Shown: piece by piece, positions 19,929 to 30,651 of the stretch
Numbering within the stretch: position 1 is the first letter of the stretch
How the letters are laid out: each line of letters begins with the position of its first letter
Assembly: GCA_013115145.1 (NCBI GenBank)
Contig: JAAPAO010000425.1
Span: forward strand, 1 to 31,151
Direction of reading: 5' to 3'
Source: Perkinsus chesapeaki
Taxonomy: Eukaryota; Perkinsozoa; Perkinsida; Perkinsidae
Length of the DNA stretch: 31,151 nucleotides
The notes under the pieces: generated by a model
Told to the model about the DNA's origin: nothing
Database searches by the model: none
The model's input: only the letters and a program-made list of their open reading frames with translations
Made by a program: the position numbers and the translations under genes

Positions 19929-20868
19929 ACGATAGAATCATTCATAGTTGGTTGCGATGCTGAGAATTATAGTGCAAGTAAATTAAGGAGAGGATTGTCA
20001 ATGTTGATATTGAAAAAGTGGACTCATCATGAGTCACTCATGACACAAATGGGGGACACTGACCGCTATTTCACCAATAAAAGACACTACCTCTAATGTG
20101 AGCGTTCATGGCTTCGGCTTCCTTGCCAAATCTCCGATAAGCTATTTGACGACGCATCCATCGACTTTGCAAGGTCCATAACGGACCACGGAGATAAGCA
20201 TAAGAGATACAGAATACTGTTAATTGTATGTTACCATGATACCATACAAACTGTATACGACTTACAATTACTGTGCAATATGTCAAACGCTCCATGCATG
20301 ATAGGTCTCCTCCAAAATGTTGATCTTAAAGTACCAAATATATCCTTATTGTGATTCACTGGTGCTTTTTTTTCATCTGGCTGTAATGTGATGCGTATAG
20401 GGTGTTCGGTATGCCTCATCTGAAATTGAAATTGATTGTTCCTAGGATTTAACCTAGCACATATGAGGCGCTCTTGGGAGCGCTTTTGAATGACGGAAAA
20501 GGTCGTCTGTTGAATGGCCTAGTAGTTTCTGATTCAGTTTATATCCTTCTATTCGTGCGTGTGTGCTTATCATTCAGCTGCATCTTCATGTAGCTCTTCT
20601 TCTGGATACAATAGGAAACAGCTGAGTTGGTTCCGATGAGATGACAGCTCTGGAAATTGGACCTTTGGCTAATTATTAATATTCATCGAGGTGATGTGAA
20701 CCTTCCAAGCATCCTGTATTTGGCATGGAGTCCCTGGCAACCTTAATAACTCAATTCATGAAATCTACATGACATCAACATTTGATGAACACTCATGGAA
20801 GTAGCAATAGCAATAACAATAATCATGTAGAGTGACTAGCCATGGCGGTGAGATAGTCTGTGAGGAAG
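19929..20868. other. Gene-free interval
   Basis: Between the 3' ends of two convergent genes. No frame longer than about 75 codons, no domain and no repeat that I can see. Confidence 0.55.
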
Positions 20869-21831
20869 TTAATAAGGCCGATCGGGGTACATTTGTCTTA
20901 AAGCTTGAAGCACGCGCTGTTCGCGGAAGGAAAGAACCCAACCAATGCCGATATCATAATCCTTCGGAGGATGTCCGGCAACTAGCTTGAACAATCTTCT
21001 GCAATCATCGGGCTTAGTCGGATCGATATTCTTAATCTTATCCTTAACTTCTTTAGTAAAATGATGGAATGGTGAGTACTCCGCAACAGCAGCTTCCCCT
21101 GTGAAATCCACACGTCTACCCTCAAACCGACGGTCTTCAAGGTAGACTGTAAGTTTCTCCGTCCTGATGAAGAAGATTATAACGATGAAGTAGGAGGAGC
21201 TGAATATTGAAGTAGTGCAATGTCAGAGCCGAAAGATTGATACCTCCAATAAGTGTCTATGCATTCCATACCAGACATCAAACAACGAGCTTACTCGACC
21301 ATGTAGGTGCTGTCCTCAGCAATGAACGTAGACTCTACTATCCCCTCAGCTCCCATGGTAAAATATAAGCGCCAGTCTTTTGCTTTATATCGGCATACGT
21401 TGAAGTCACTGTGGGCTGATCCTGGAAGCTGAGACAGTGGTGAACATGATCATGGCGAAGCAGACGGAGTTTCCGACTCGTAATTACTAGGAGAAATTGG
21501 TTACCTGTATAGCGGAATCCGATATCGCTTGCAGTATATTTTATCGATTTTCTTGGACATGCCAGACATGCCAACCTACGGAGAGCGGCATGAGCTCATG
21601 TACTGGATGATGATATCATATCATTGCCATGTCATTGTTTTTGATGAAACTCACCTCCAAGGCACCCATCCTACTTGGCAGATTAGAAGATACCTGAAAT
21701 ATGACTTGTATAATCTGACGGATGTTAAGACGTCCCGTTAGCATCATCGTTACCTCATCCTTATTTGCAGTTCGTATAGCTGATACGATGACTGCTGAAG
21801 ATATGATAGCTTTAATGTTTAAAGATACCAT
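20869..21831 (-). CDS. Secreted CRRLF-motif family protein A
   Basis: Three proposed exons: 21831-21754, 21428-21295 and 21199-20869, 180 residues. Exon 1 gives a signal peptide (MVSLNIKAIISSAVIVSA). Exon 2 holds VCRYKAKDWRLYFTMGAEG. Exon 3 holds a hydrophobic beta-like strand (YFIVIIFFIRTEKLTVYLED) and the family's C-terminal block: IDPTKPDDCRRLFKLVAGHPPKDYDIGIGWVLSF. Intron phases are 0 and 2, as in the relatives at 23296-23954 and 30652-31118. I do not recognise the family. The shared design is a secreted, cysteine-bearing 180-190-residue protein. The first intron is long here (325 nt), so exon 1 is less certain than the other two. Confidence 0.7.
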
Positions 21832-22124
21832 TTATTAACAGGGCACCCTATTTGACAGTTAGTGGCGCTTTACAAGGCTGACGTAAATAGCTGCTCATAA
21901 TATATACATAAAGATGGGGATCTTCGTAAGTACGAAGAGCAGATAATAGAACGGCAGCAGTTCTCACATATTCATCCCGTAATAGTAACAGTTCTACGCG
22001 ATTCCAGGATATAGTCGGTCGAAGCCACGACAAAACTGATACAGCCTGGAACAAATTAGTAGGAGCTCAGTACAGTCGGATTCCAGTACTAAATAGATCG
22101 TAAAATGGCCTGGAGATTGCCGAC

Positions 22125-22151
22125 GGAAATCCTGACACGTACAGGATTTCC
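22125..22151. repeat. Ten-bp-arm inverted repeat, 7-nt loop
   Basis: GGAAATCCTG pairs with CAGGATTTCC around seven bases. The flanks GCCGA and TCGGC could extend the stem past small bulges. It differs from the one-base-centre class and may be a decayed member. Confidence 0.7.
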
Positions 22152-22186
22152 TTCGGCGAAATTGTCAGGATTGGAGTTGAACCATG

Positions 22187-22208
22187 ATGGTAAGTTACCA
22201 TTGGTAAC
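22187..22208. repeat. Two interlocked palindromes
   Basis: 22187-22201 and 22194-22208 each have 7-bp arms around one base. The order is TGGTAA, TTACCA, TGGTAA. Confidence 0.85.
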
Positions 22209-22391
22209 ATTTGCTAATTATATTGCGAACAGCTCAGTGTAAACCCATTGTATTACCATGAGACTGTTGATTAAATGAATCTATTTACGCACCAAAAAGA
22301 GACGAGACAGAAAGCGTTTGAGTTGACGAGCGCGCGTCGTGATAATGAGCTCATCGTCTGGTAAACTTACTATGTCCATGTCGAGCGCATG

Positions 22392-22406
22392 CTGTGCAGT
22401 GCACAG
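22392..22406. repeat. Short palindrome in a forward-inverted-forward triplet
   Basis: 7-bp arms around one G, followed by another TGTGCA, so the order is TGTGCA, TGCACA, TGTGCA. Confidence 0.75.
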
Positions 22407-23170
22407 TGTGCACGACACACTTACCACCTGAAGTTCAGCGTTGAACTCGAGTGTAATCTCGGGAGTTCCCAGCTCCCCTTCAGGTGGACCTTATCAACGG
22501 TCGCTGATAGAAGCTGTATGGGTGGTGCAGCAATTGAAATTTAGACAGTCCCTGAAGAGCAAGGCTTACTCTCCGGCGTAACGCTGTTGCAATCTGTTCG
22601 TGATCAACTGGGGTGCAAGACTGAGTTACCGAGAATGACCATCGGGGATCATCGGGGTCGTAGGCAAATTGCCTAAGCTAAACTACAAACAACTCATATG
22701 GGGTGATCATGAGTGCATGGTCGCGAAGCATGAAATGCAGCTCGGTGAAGGCACTTGAAGATTCGCTCCAGGCTTGCGCACCGAAAATGCAGACAGCTGG
22801 AGAGTGATTTACCATTATACAAATAGCTTATAATGGTGAAACGCGCTCATCCCTTGGAGCTGCTGGGCCAGGGTATATGTGTAGCTCTGTTCCTAGCCTA
22901 GGTATCCAAGCGTGTTTATAAGATCCACCGTGTATGCGCCCACTAGCTGAGTGAATACAACAGTCCCTTAAACACCACTATTGTCATCAACTGGTTAGGA
23001 ATAATCATCTCGATTACTCAACTCGGCTGTCCCCGAGGTTAGTACCGAGAACGAGTTCCCGGTGGGTTATGCGAAGATTACTGCAGAGATCCACCACAAG
23101 CCTTGCCCGCTGGATAATCTCCTGTGTGACATATCGCCATCAGGCATGCCGAAACGTTGCTCCGGCTCCC

Positions 23171-23195
23171 GGACGTACGACACTGTCGTACGTCC
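23171..23195. repeat. Twelve-bp-arm palindrome
   Basis: GGACGTACGACA and its exact inverse around one C. Confidence 0.92.
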
Positions 23196-23295
23196 TGGCC
23201 TCAGTTGAATATGACTAGTGAACTCAATCGACTATTTATACATGACAGATAACAACATTCAATATATACCGATGAACATCATGAGGCATCGTAGA

Positions 23296-23954
23296 TCACT
23301 TGCGAGGAATAGGGAATGTCCTCTGGTTCTGGACTTTTCTCATGTGTGGTAGGGCCTTGACCTTTTCAATACTTGTCTTGAGGAACTCACCCAACCAGCC
23401 AGGTCCCTTCTGGTATCCTTCAGGAGGGTTGTCGAAAATGAGTTTGAAAACACGTTTGCAATCTTCATAGGTCTTCGCTGTAAGTGCCTTGAGCTCTTCT
23501 TCAACCTTCTCAAGGTTATCAGGGAAGGTTGACATGCATTTAGTGGACGATCTGGAACAGAGAGTCGCGCGGCCGAGATCAGGACTTGAGGCCGTCAAAT
23601 TCCTTCCCTTCACGCTGAGAGGAAAGATCATCATTATACTGCGAATGCAGAGGCCGTCAAATTGGCTGATCATGACTTACTCTATGTCGATCCACTTGCT
23701 TTCATCCTTCTGGTAAATTAAAAGGGTTTCTAACCCGTTGGTCATGGTCGCTTCGGCCTCCCATTCCTTGTTTCCCCAATAAACACATTTTCCGTTATCC
23801 CACTTGATATGCTCGTAATCCTGAGGGTAACGTAGGTTATCAGATCAATGTTGAACAGCTTAGAACCTACTTTGGCACCGGTCCTTAAATCTCCAACTGC
23901 ACGCAAGGCTGCAACAGTGGGGGCAGCGACGAAGAGGGTATAAGAGAAGATCAT
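23296..23954 (-). CDS. Secreted CRRLF-motif family protein B
   Basis: Exons 23954-23871, 23820-23681 and 23638-23296, 188 residues, with 50-nt and 42-nt introns. Exon 1 is a signal peptide (MIFSYTLFVAAPTVAALRA). Exon 2 carries KCVYWGNKEWEAEATMTNGLE, which aligns with CRYKAKDWRLYFTMGAEG of protein A and CVYEREPAERLEIILHEG of protein C. Exon 3 carries a hydrophobic strand and the C-terminal block TAKTYEDCKRVFKLIFDNPPEGYQKGPGWLGEF. Phases 0 and 2 match the relatives. The middle of exon 3 is the least conserved part and could hide an indel. Function unknown. Confidence 0.78.
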
Positions 23955-24688
23955 TCCACAAAGGAAGACAACTGAATGCCGCCGAGGCTCACTTGGGTAG
24001 ACAGTCTGAGAGCATCTTTATCTCACTTGGGTCAACATTTGGAAGGCCCCCATAGGAGACGGAGACGTGGATCAAACCGACGATAAAGCGCCACGCCGTT
24101 AATCGATTTATGATTTTAGTGCAAAGTACGGGAACTCCGCTTTACCATATCCTCGTAAAACCGAAACTGTGGGACTTGAAACAACGAATAGTACAATGGA
24201 TTGAACTAAGGAGCTACTCATTAGTTACAGCCTAACCTGGACGGGTGAGATGGGACCTATAGACATAATGAGAGGGTTTGTAAAAATCACTGTGGCAGAC
24301 TTGAAGCATATCACACGTCTCGCCTGAGACGAGACTGGGGACGAGTCATCTCCAGTCGTTTATAAAGCGCTCGCCTAAATCATCCACGAGCCACGGTCTC
24401 GGCAAGTGCATTCCGATGAGTGTTCCGACAAAGCGGGGGAAAAGGGATCTCCATCCAAGGTGGTTAAAACTGGGTGCCGTTGATGGGTGGGTCTGATGGT
24501 CTGAGTGAGTAGAGACCTCCATGCAACTCCGTTCACATGGAATTTAAGAATCAGCCAACCCTTCTTGATAGAATGCACGTCACATCAGTAATGCAACCAA
24601 ATACTATTATGAGTATAATTAACCGTAACAAGAAAGCCATCCACGGTGTAGAAACGTGTTCAGAAACAATGAATTGAGCTAACGTTCT
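23955..24688. other. Gene-free interval
   Basis: Upstream DNA of protein B and downstream DNA of the pseudouridine synthase gene. No credible frame or repeat beyond a weak CGTCTC/GAGACG pairing near 24315. Confidence 0.5.
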
Positions 24689-27600
24689 TCACGAGTCTTC
24701 CCCGATTTGCTCCCCGAATGATTGATGGACTCCGAGCTCCCGGAGGAGCATCGTAGCGTAGCTTCCTCTTGGCAGGTAGAACTGAAGGAAATAGCGGGAT
24801 AGCATTGGACGCCCGACTTACATCAAGCAGCATATTCCTTTTCACGTTCTCGCCCCATTCCATTTTCCATTCCTCCTCCGCCGTTAGTGCTATCGGTTTC
24901 ACCACAAGTGGTCTTGCTATTGTCTTGATGACTACTCGACACCCAACATGAGGAGTTAAGTCGAAATCTATACCATCTCGGGCCCATGGGCCAATTTCAC
25001 CGCGATTGACGGAGTCCTCGATTAGATCAGCATACCTTAAACAAAGATCAGCTGAATGGCGGAAGCGCACTCACAATGCATTCACGTCGACGCCGGCATC
25101 GCGTATAGGGCATCGATCGGTTGACATGCCAAGAAGAGGTAAACGTACGTCGGCTAATGAAAACCTAAGATAGACTATTCGTAAACCTATGGCAAGTTTA
25201 CCTACTTTTCCGCATCTTCATCTGTACTAACAATCGCCAACTCCTCGAGATTGTCGCTTGCTCCAACAGCAACAAGATCACCAACGCGCACAGCTAAGCC
25301 ACCTTCGCGAATCCGCCTGAGCGTCGTCTCAGAGTTGGTAAAGGCACTGACAGATACTTGCTCGCTAGTCGATTCCATAAACACGCTGTATAGGCGTTTG
25401 GGAAAAGGTGAATGACGCTCCTAGGAAGCCTTTTGACTGCTTGACGGTACCTCCAATGTTCACCATTGTCGCCCACGATCAGCAAGGCATCAATCCACCT
25501 GCCATGGAAATGACTATATTCGACGACCGTCGACCGGCCACACCAGTTGAGATCTCGATTGTTCTCGGTTGCTAGCTCTTTCAAAGCTTCAACAGCCTTC
25601 ATCGAATCACCATCCGCGAGCCACTCTCTGAAAACCTATAGGAAATTAGAATCACCGTATGGCCGCATCGGGACGTGGGAGATTGGTTTCTGCTCACCTT
25701 CGCTTGGGTAGTGTTGTCACCCTCTGGCGGCTTCATCCAGTTCCGTATAGCCTTTTTATAATCTTTACATAGAATAGCACCGCCGATCCGAACCTATCCG
25801 AAGCTCACGCAACACCGCTTGTTGGCGTAGTGCCGTACATGTTGAGAGCTTCCGTCGAGAGCCCATCCGAAACGCTGCAATCCGAAATAGTTTACGAAAC
25901 CAAACTCCTTCAATGATTGTAGGCTTCCAGATGCCCCCTGAGGAACGCCGCGAACTCTGATGCGAAAGAAGTTCCTGAGACAGACGACTTGTGCGATCGA
26001 GCAAAACGCAGCCTTACCCCATCAACATGCCATACTGGAGTTTACGTGACGTGTTGTCAAGTTGAAAGTTATCGACCTGAGCCCAACCTCGTTTGAGCGA
26101 GCTACAGAGATCTTCGATGGCGAATTGAATTTCAGCCGGACTGTGTGTAGCTGGCAGAGTCGCGAACCTGTTCACACGAACTTCCGTAATCCGAAATCTT
26201 AATTTTTACTGATATGTCAGTCCTCGCTTGTCTTTGAGGCCGGCGAAGTGCAAGGAGTCCCTTGGAAGTTTGAGTTTCCTTTCGAGATGACTTTGTAGCG
26301 TCGGCATGTCAATGTTAACTTTATGAAGGACGAAGCGCCAACGAGCGCGACCGATGAGACCGGTTTGGGAGAAAGCTCGGGACCAGGAGGCCTTCACCGG
26401 ATACGAGTCCTGCACCGATGCTCCACATTGTAGAGAACTGCTGCTAGATTGCTAGCAAGGCTTACTTTGTTGGAGCTGGTCTCCTCTGTGACAAGTGTGA
26501 ATTGAACTTCCTTCAGCTTGAGCCGAATTCTGGAGCAGAAACGATTCAAGTGGTCATCGATTGATTGCCCTTCTGGCAGTTGAAAATGCAAATCCAAAAC
26601 GCTTGGGGAGTAACTGACAGGAAGGCGAGGTAATGAAATTTAGGCGATCAGTGACAGGCCGATAGGAGGCATACTCCTACAAAGGATACTAAGATCGCAA
26701 AAAAGAGAACGCATCGATGGCCAAGCAGAAACGGAAATCCTACAGGAGGTGCGAAAAGAGACGATTTTGGCATTGCGCCATGCGATGCAGTTACACTCTC
26801 AGTAAGTGTCAACCAGCGATGGAATAGATGGTAGTTCAAAACCCTACACGTTGCTCACCCGGCCATATAAAAGCTCATGAAGTGTCTAGCTTGCTCCTTT
26901 CCTAAAACATCTTCTAGAAGGCTACTCGTTTCAGCATCAGACGATAGACTTAGCATTGTCTTATCGGCGAAGAACTTGGAACTCACGGAGCAAAGGACCT
27001 GATGAAAGTGAGTGCAATGGGAGCAGCTCATCGAACACATGAGCATACACAGTAATCTTAAGCGCTAATCTCGTGAAAGATACCATCTGCATGGTTATCG
27101 ACGAGACTGACGAGGTCACCTTTTCATCAGTCATTCGCAGCATCGCTCCCCGTATCTTCTTAACATCACTTTTAGTGTAAGACGATGGTAGCTCGCAGAC
27201 TAGCACATGATTCCATGTCGGGGAATCCGCAGCCATCCCAGCGTTCGCCTGAATATGTGCAAGCTGGCAGTTCCTCCGATGGAAAGCATGGAACTCACGT
27301 TATGAATGTCCACAAACATATTCATATTTTTCACTGCTTCATCACCACATGTCTCTCGAATGAAAGCCTCGGCCTCACTTCCCGCCATAGCGTACCTGTC
27401 CAACGGGAATACAAGGAAAGTCTGCGAGGAGAGTTACCCTTCCCAAAAGGCCTCTCTGAGCTCCTGTGTTGAGTCTGCTTCTGGAATTGCTGCATCATCG
27501 ATACTTTCAATTGCTTCATAGGACTCCAACCTTAATCGACTCGGACTGTTCAGATATGTCGCTCGCCCTACTTGTGCATCGTTTGCATCTTCATGTAGTC

Positions 27601-28175
27601 CTCAACTCCATTCCACCCCTCGGCCCCAGTCTCGAATGGCAATCGAGCCACCTTCCCGTCTATACCGACTTCTCGCACTTCCCAGTCCTTCATCTGGAAA
27701 AAATTCTTGTGAACATCTCCTTCTACCGGAGACGCTACTGAATACTATTGAAGATCTATTGCATAGTACAATATAAAAAAACCGAGTCTTTATAGCAGAT
27801 GTCCAAGTTACTGGACAACGCCGTTTCCTATGTATTGCCAGTTGCCAGATAAAGGGAATGACTTTAAGTCATCTTACCTTGACTTTGACTCGTCCACCAA
27901 TTGGTTGTAAGTTGATGAGCTGCGTAATTCCAACACTTTCATATGATGGATAGCTTGGCATAACTCTTTCTCGATTTCGTTGGCGAACCTGTCGCAACAA
28001 CGGAATACAAGGCACAACTGCGCAGAAGGGTCACCTCTCCGGCGATCGGCGTGGTCCACCGATGAGTAGGTCGGGAAACAGATTGAGATAATGCTGCGGT
28101 TGCCGCTGATGAGAGAGTAGCAGACTGGCAGTGGAACGCTTCAACGAGGTGCCTGCATGCTAGCCTACTCAGCAT
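24689..28175 (-). CDS. tRNA pseudouridine synthase, PUS7/TruD family
   Basis: Isomerises uridine to pseudouridine in tRNA (and mRNA in relatives). Seventeen exons, all phases consistent, 814 codons: 28175-28035, 27988-27878, 27705-27572, 27545-27438, 27395-27299, 27248-27051, 26998-26859, 26613-26466, 26409-26210, 26167-26018, 25974-25839, 25793-25698, 25635-25358, 25316-25206, 25164-25075, 25035-24822, 24781-24689. Signatures in order: ESVGITQ, DWEVREVGIDGKVARL, RFVLHKVNIDM, HFAGLKDKRGLTYQ (catalytic Asp in GLKDKR), GFVNYFGLQRFG, LPRSVIHLFPNAYTACLWNRLASKRI, VRVGDLVAV, LPLLGM, and YLPRGSYATMLLREL at the C-terminus. The N-terminus (MLSRLACRHLVEAF, basic, no acids) could target mitochondria. 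It is longer than human PUS7 (about 660) owing to extra sequence between VARL and the RFVLHK region. Confidence 0.95.
27546..27571 (-). other. Proposed 26-nt intron
   Basis: On the minus strand, from GTAGGG to CTGAACAG. Without its removal a TAG follows MQTMHK directly; with it the reading frame continues into NPSRLRLESYEAIE and the later exons stay in phase. Confidence 0.6.
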
Positions 28176-28455
28176 TATAAAGTTAAAAACTGATTATAAG
28201 GCTTACACCGACGATATATATACAAACTTGAACAAAACAGGAATGCGTGTGCACCAATATTATTGACTGTGGGAATTTGGTCAAGTTTCACAATCATATT
28301 TTGGCGGCTCCTCTGAGATCTGATCTCGGAGCACCTGCTACGCACCTACCCGAGACACGAGTAACGGTGTCCTGGATAGATAAGCACGAACGGTAAACTA
28401 TTTGTGATGCTCGTTAATATTGCGAATAAATGTATTATCATACAATTACTCAATA
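28176..28455. other. Upstream region of the pseudouridine synthase gene
   Basis: No gene. 28300-28330 holds GAGATC and GATCTC around one base inside an outer GCTCC/GGAGC pairing, possibly a decayed palindrome. Confidence 0.5.
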
Positions 28456-29125
28456 CACATCATACTACAGTGCGTTCGCGTTTGTTGGGCAAGTCGATTA
28501 AAATTGAATATTTCAAGTTGGAGTGATCATATTTGCCTGGAACCTTCAGGGATATGACTATAAGACAAGGGGAATCGATTGGTATAATTTTCATGACAAA
28601 ACTCTCAGCCGTTTCATCGCGAGGGCGAGCGAGAAAAAAATTGACCGTAATCAGCGTTCGTTTTTGTTGGGCAACCTTTACTTATCACGACACCATGGTC
28701 CGCGGCAAGCTTCTGTCCGGGTCTGAACAGGCCAGAATCGTCAAGAGCCTTGCAAAGGGCACGTCTGTTACCGAGATTGCCAAGGAAGTTGGCAGAGACA
28801 CTCGCACGGTGAAGAAGTACGTCGCTCAGCCAGAAAAGAAGTACACGAGACCGAAGGGGCCTTGCAAGACGTCCGTTACGCGAAGAGAGAAAACACTGCT
28901 GAAGCGAGCTATGGCCAAGAATCCTCTGGCAAGTAGTAAAAGTACATTCGAAGGAGCCGGTGTCACTCCGAAAGGCAAAACTACGCGTAACAAGGTCCTC
29001 AAGGAGATTGGGAAGGTCGTAAAACCGCGTGCTCGACCTTCTTTGTCGAAGAAACACAAGACTGCACGCTTCAACTGGGCCAAAGTTTTTAATCGACGCG
29101 AACGCACTGTATTTAGTATGATGTG
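28456..29125 (+). mobile_element. Internally deleted Tc1/mariner-type element
   Basis: CAGTGCGTTCGCGT at 28468-28481 is repeated inverted at 29096-29109. Both copies are bounded by TA (28466-28467 and 29110-29111), the Tc1/mariner target. CACATCATACTA (28456-28467) is also inverted at 29114-29125, so the terminal repeat may extend outward, or the element landed in an inverted repeat. Further in, GTCGATTAAAA is shared after a 12-nt offset on the left. The interior keeps only the 5' part of a transposase gene. At about 640-670 bp it can only move with help from a full-length relative. Confidence 0.85.
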
Positions 29126-29144
29126 GAATAGGAACCTACGGTGA
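28695..29144 (+). CDS. Tc1-type transposase, DNA-binding part only
   Basis: 149 residues from an ATG in a good context (CACCATGG). A longer in-frame start at 28533 adds sequence unlike any transposase. Residues 3-50 form a helix-turn-helix (LSGSEQARIVKSLAKGTSVTEIAKEVGRDTRTVKKYV). A second bipartite domain follows (RREKTLLKRAMAKNP, then KTTRNKVLKEIGKVVKPRARPSLSKKHKTARFNWAKVF). Full Tc1 transposases continue with a DDE catalytic domain. Here the frame runs straight into the right terminal repeat and stops 33 bases beyond it, so the catalytic domain is gone. The open frame is intact, so it could still make a DNA-binding protein that competes with active transposase. That role is inference. Confidence 0.85.
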   Translation: MVRGKLLSGSEQARIVKSLAKGTSVTEIAKEVGRDTRTVKKYVAQPEKKYTRPKGPCKTSVTRREKTLLKRAMAKNPLASSKSTFEGAGVTPKGKTTRNKVLKEIGKVVKPRARPSLSKKHKTARFNWAKVFNRRERTVFSMMWNRNLR

Positions 29145-30358
29145 GATCGATCATCAGACTCCGATGTTAGTTCTCTAGGCTATCAGCTAATGCTATTAGA
29201 ATCAATTAATTATTATCACTTTAAAAGATGAGTAATGTCGGAGATATGATTGTCGTGACTATTGTTATGCCTTTATGGTATGTAACCAATGGTTACCAAC
29301 CATATACCAATACTGATAACTCAATACATTTATTATATATGGAAAACACATTTATTAAACACGCATCAGTAAGCATGACGGAGCATTGATCACTTAACAT
29401 AACTTCACCTTCAACAACCTTAAACTAAACCCCCTTACAAAATAATATGACCTCTACACTTTCGAGCGTAAAATAGTTTATAACTCCAACATGAGCAACT
29501 TTCTCACTTCCGTTGTTTCTGTCTAGTGAAGCAGTCATACATAATCAACTCGCCAGGGGACATACCCATTTAGGGCATGTTCAGCGGTTACTGTGAGAAG
29601 CGTCCTGCAGTGTACGAAATGGGCACCTTTATATCTCATCTATCTAATAGTGACAAGTAGTTGGGTAATGTGGAGAATACTTCTCCAAATTACAACAATC
29701 GCAAAGCGTAAAACGTCAAGATTCGGGCTTGTCACCGAAATGGGGGAGCGTCGAGAACTGAAGCGAACTGCACAAATTGAAAGCCGTATTAGATTGTCAA
29801 TCATTTGCTGGAAAAAGATTGTCGCCCTCGAGCCGTTTTACTAGTCGTTGATCCGACAACCATTAATCCCATTTCTTAGAAAGATTCGCATGAAGCATTT
29901 TGATTAAGTTTACCACCACATGCTACTAAACGGAGCGATGCTCCCTAGCAGCTGAATGGACACGGGATTCCACAAATTCTTTGACAACGGTAATATTGGT
30001 ACTCCTCGAGCTATGAAAGGACGACTCGAAAGCAGCCATGGTGATCACCTGTACAGCTGGATCAACTATAAGCATACATTCTATCCAGTCTTGCTGCAGA
30101 AAGCCTGCGTGTGTTATAAGATACTTACCGACTTGAATTTGCTGTACTCACTCCCATTGCTTCTTTTATCCCCTCTTAGTGGCATCAATCCTCACCGAGA
30201 GCGCCACCGTGGAAAAAATCGATGATTAGAAAACTAACTTCAGAAAGCATAATCGTAGACAGCACAGAATTCGATGCTAGTTGTACAATACAATATCACA
30301 GGCAGCCGCCATGTGCCACGACTGCATCACGAAGATTGTGAAGGTGGGAAATAGAGGA
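29126..30358. other. Gene-free interval
   Basis: Two frames (29593-29844 and 29956-30225, plus strand) of 83 and 89 codons have no domain and low-complexity ends; I do not call them. A 7-bp-arm palindrome with one central base lies at 29282-29296 and is followed by CAACCA, a partial triplet. Confidence 0.5.
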
Positions 30359-30359
30359 C

Positions 30360-30566
30360 ATAAATTATATAATACATTATAGACTGTAACCATACTGTAT
30401 AAATTATAAAATACATAATAGACTGTAACCATACTGTATAAATTATAAAATACATTATAGACTGTAACCATACTGTATAAATTATAAAATACATTATAGA
30501 CTGTAACCATACTGTATAAATTATAAAACACATTATAGACTGTAACCATACTGTATAAATTATAAA
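30360..30566. repeat. 39-bp minisatellite
   Basis: GACTGTAACC starts at 30382, 30421, 30460, 30499 and 30538, exactly 39 bp apart. Units differ at one or two positions. About five copies with a partial one on the left. AT-rich. Confidence 0.97.
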
Positions 30567-30651
30567 GTATAGTTTCTATCTATACTAAAACTCAATCTAT
30601 GTATTTTACATCACAACAACAGCATTTATCAGCATCATACGGACATCAACA

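Larger units (their letters stand above)
21832..23295. other. Gene-free interval with palindromes
   Basis: No supported gene. A 68-codon minus frame at 21848-22054 is helix-like but has no ATG and no relative. Inverted repeats lie at 22125-22151, 22187-22208, 22392-22406 and 23171-23195. A 10-bp stem (CCACCTGAAG with CTTCAGGTGG, about 22425-22485) has a long loop. Confidence 0.5.

Noticed and set aside
21848-22054. 68-codon minus-strand frame upstream of protein A
   Set aside because: No ATG, no acceptor/donor arrangement that joins it to a neighbour, no recognisable domain.
28533-28694. N-terminal 54-codon extension of the transposase frame
   Set aside because: Sequence before the ATG at 28695 does not resemble transposases and overlaps the element's left end; the later ATG has a better context.
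30277-30549. 90-codon frame with five repeats of a 13-residue unit
   Set aside because: It is only the 39-bp minisatellite read in frame; AT-rich with no other support.
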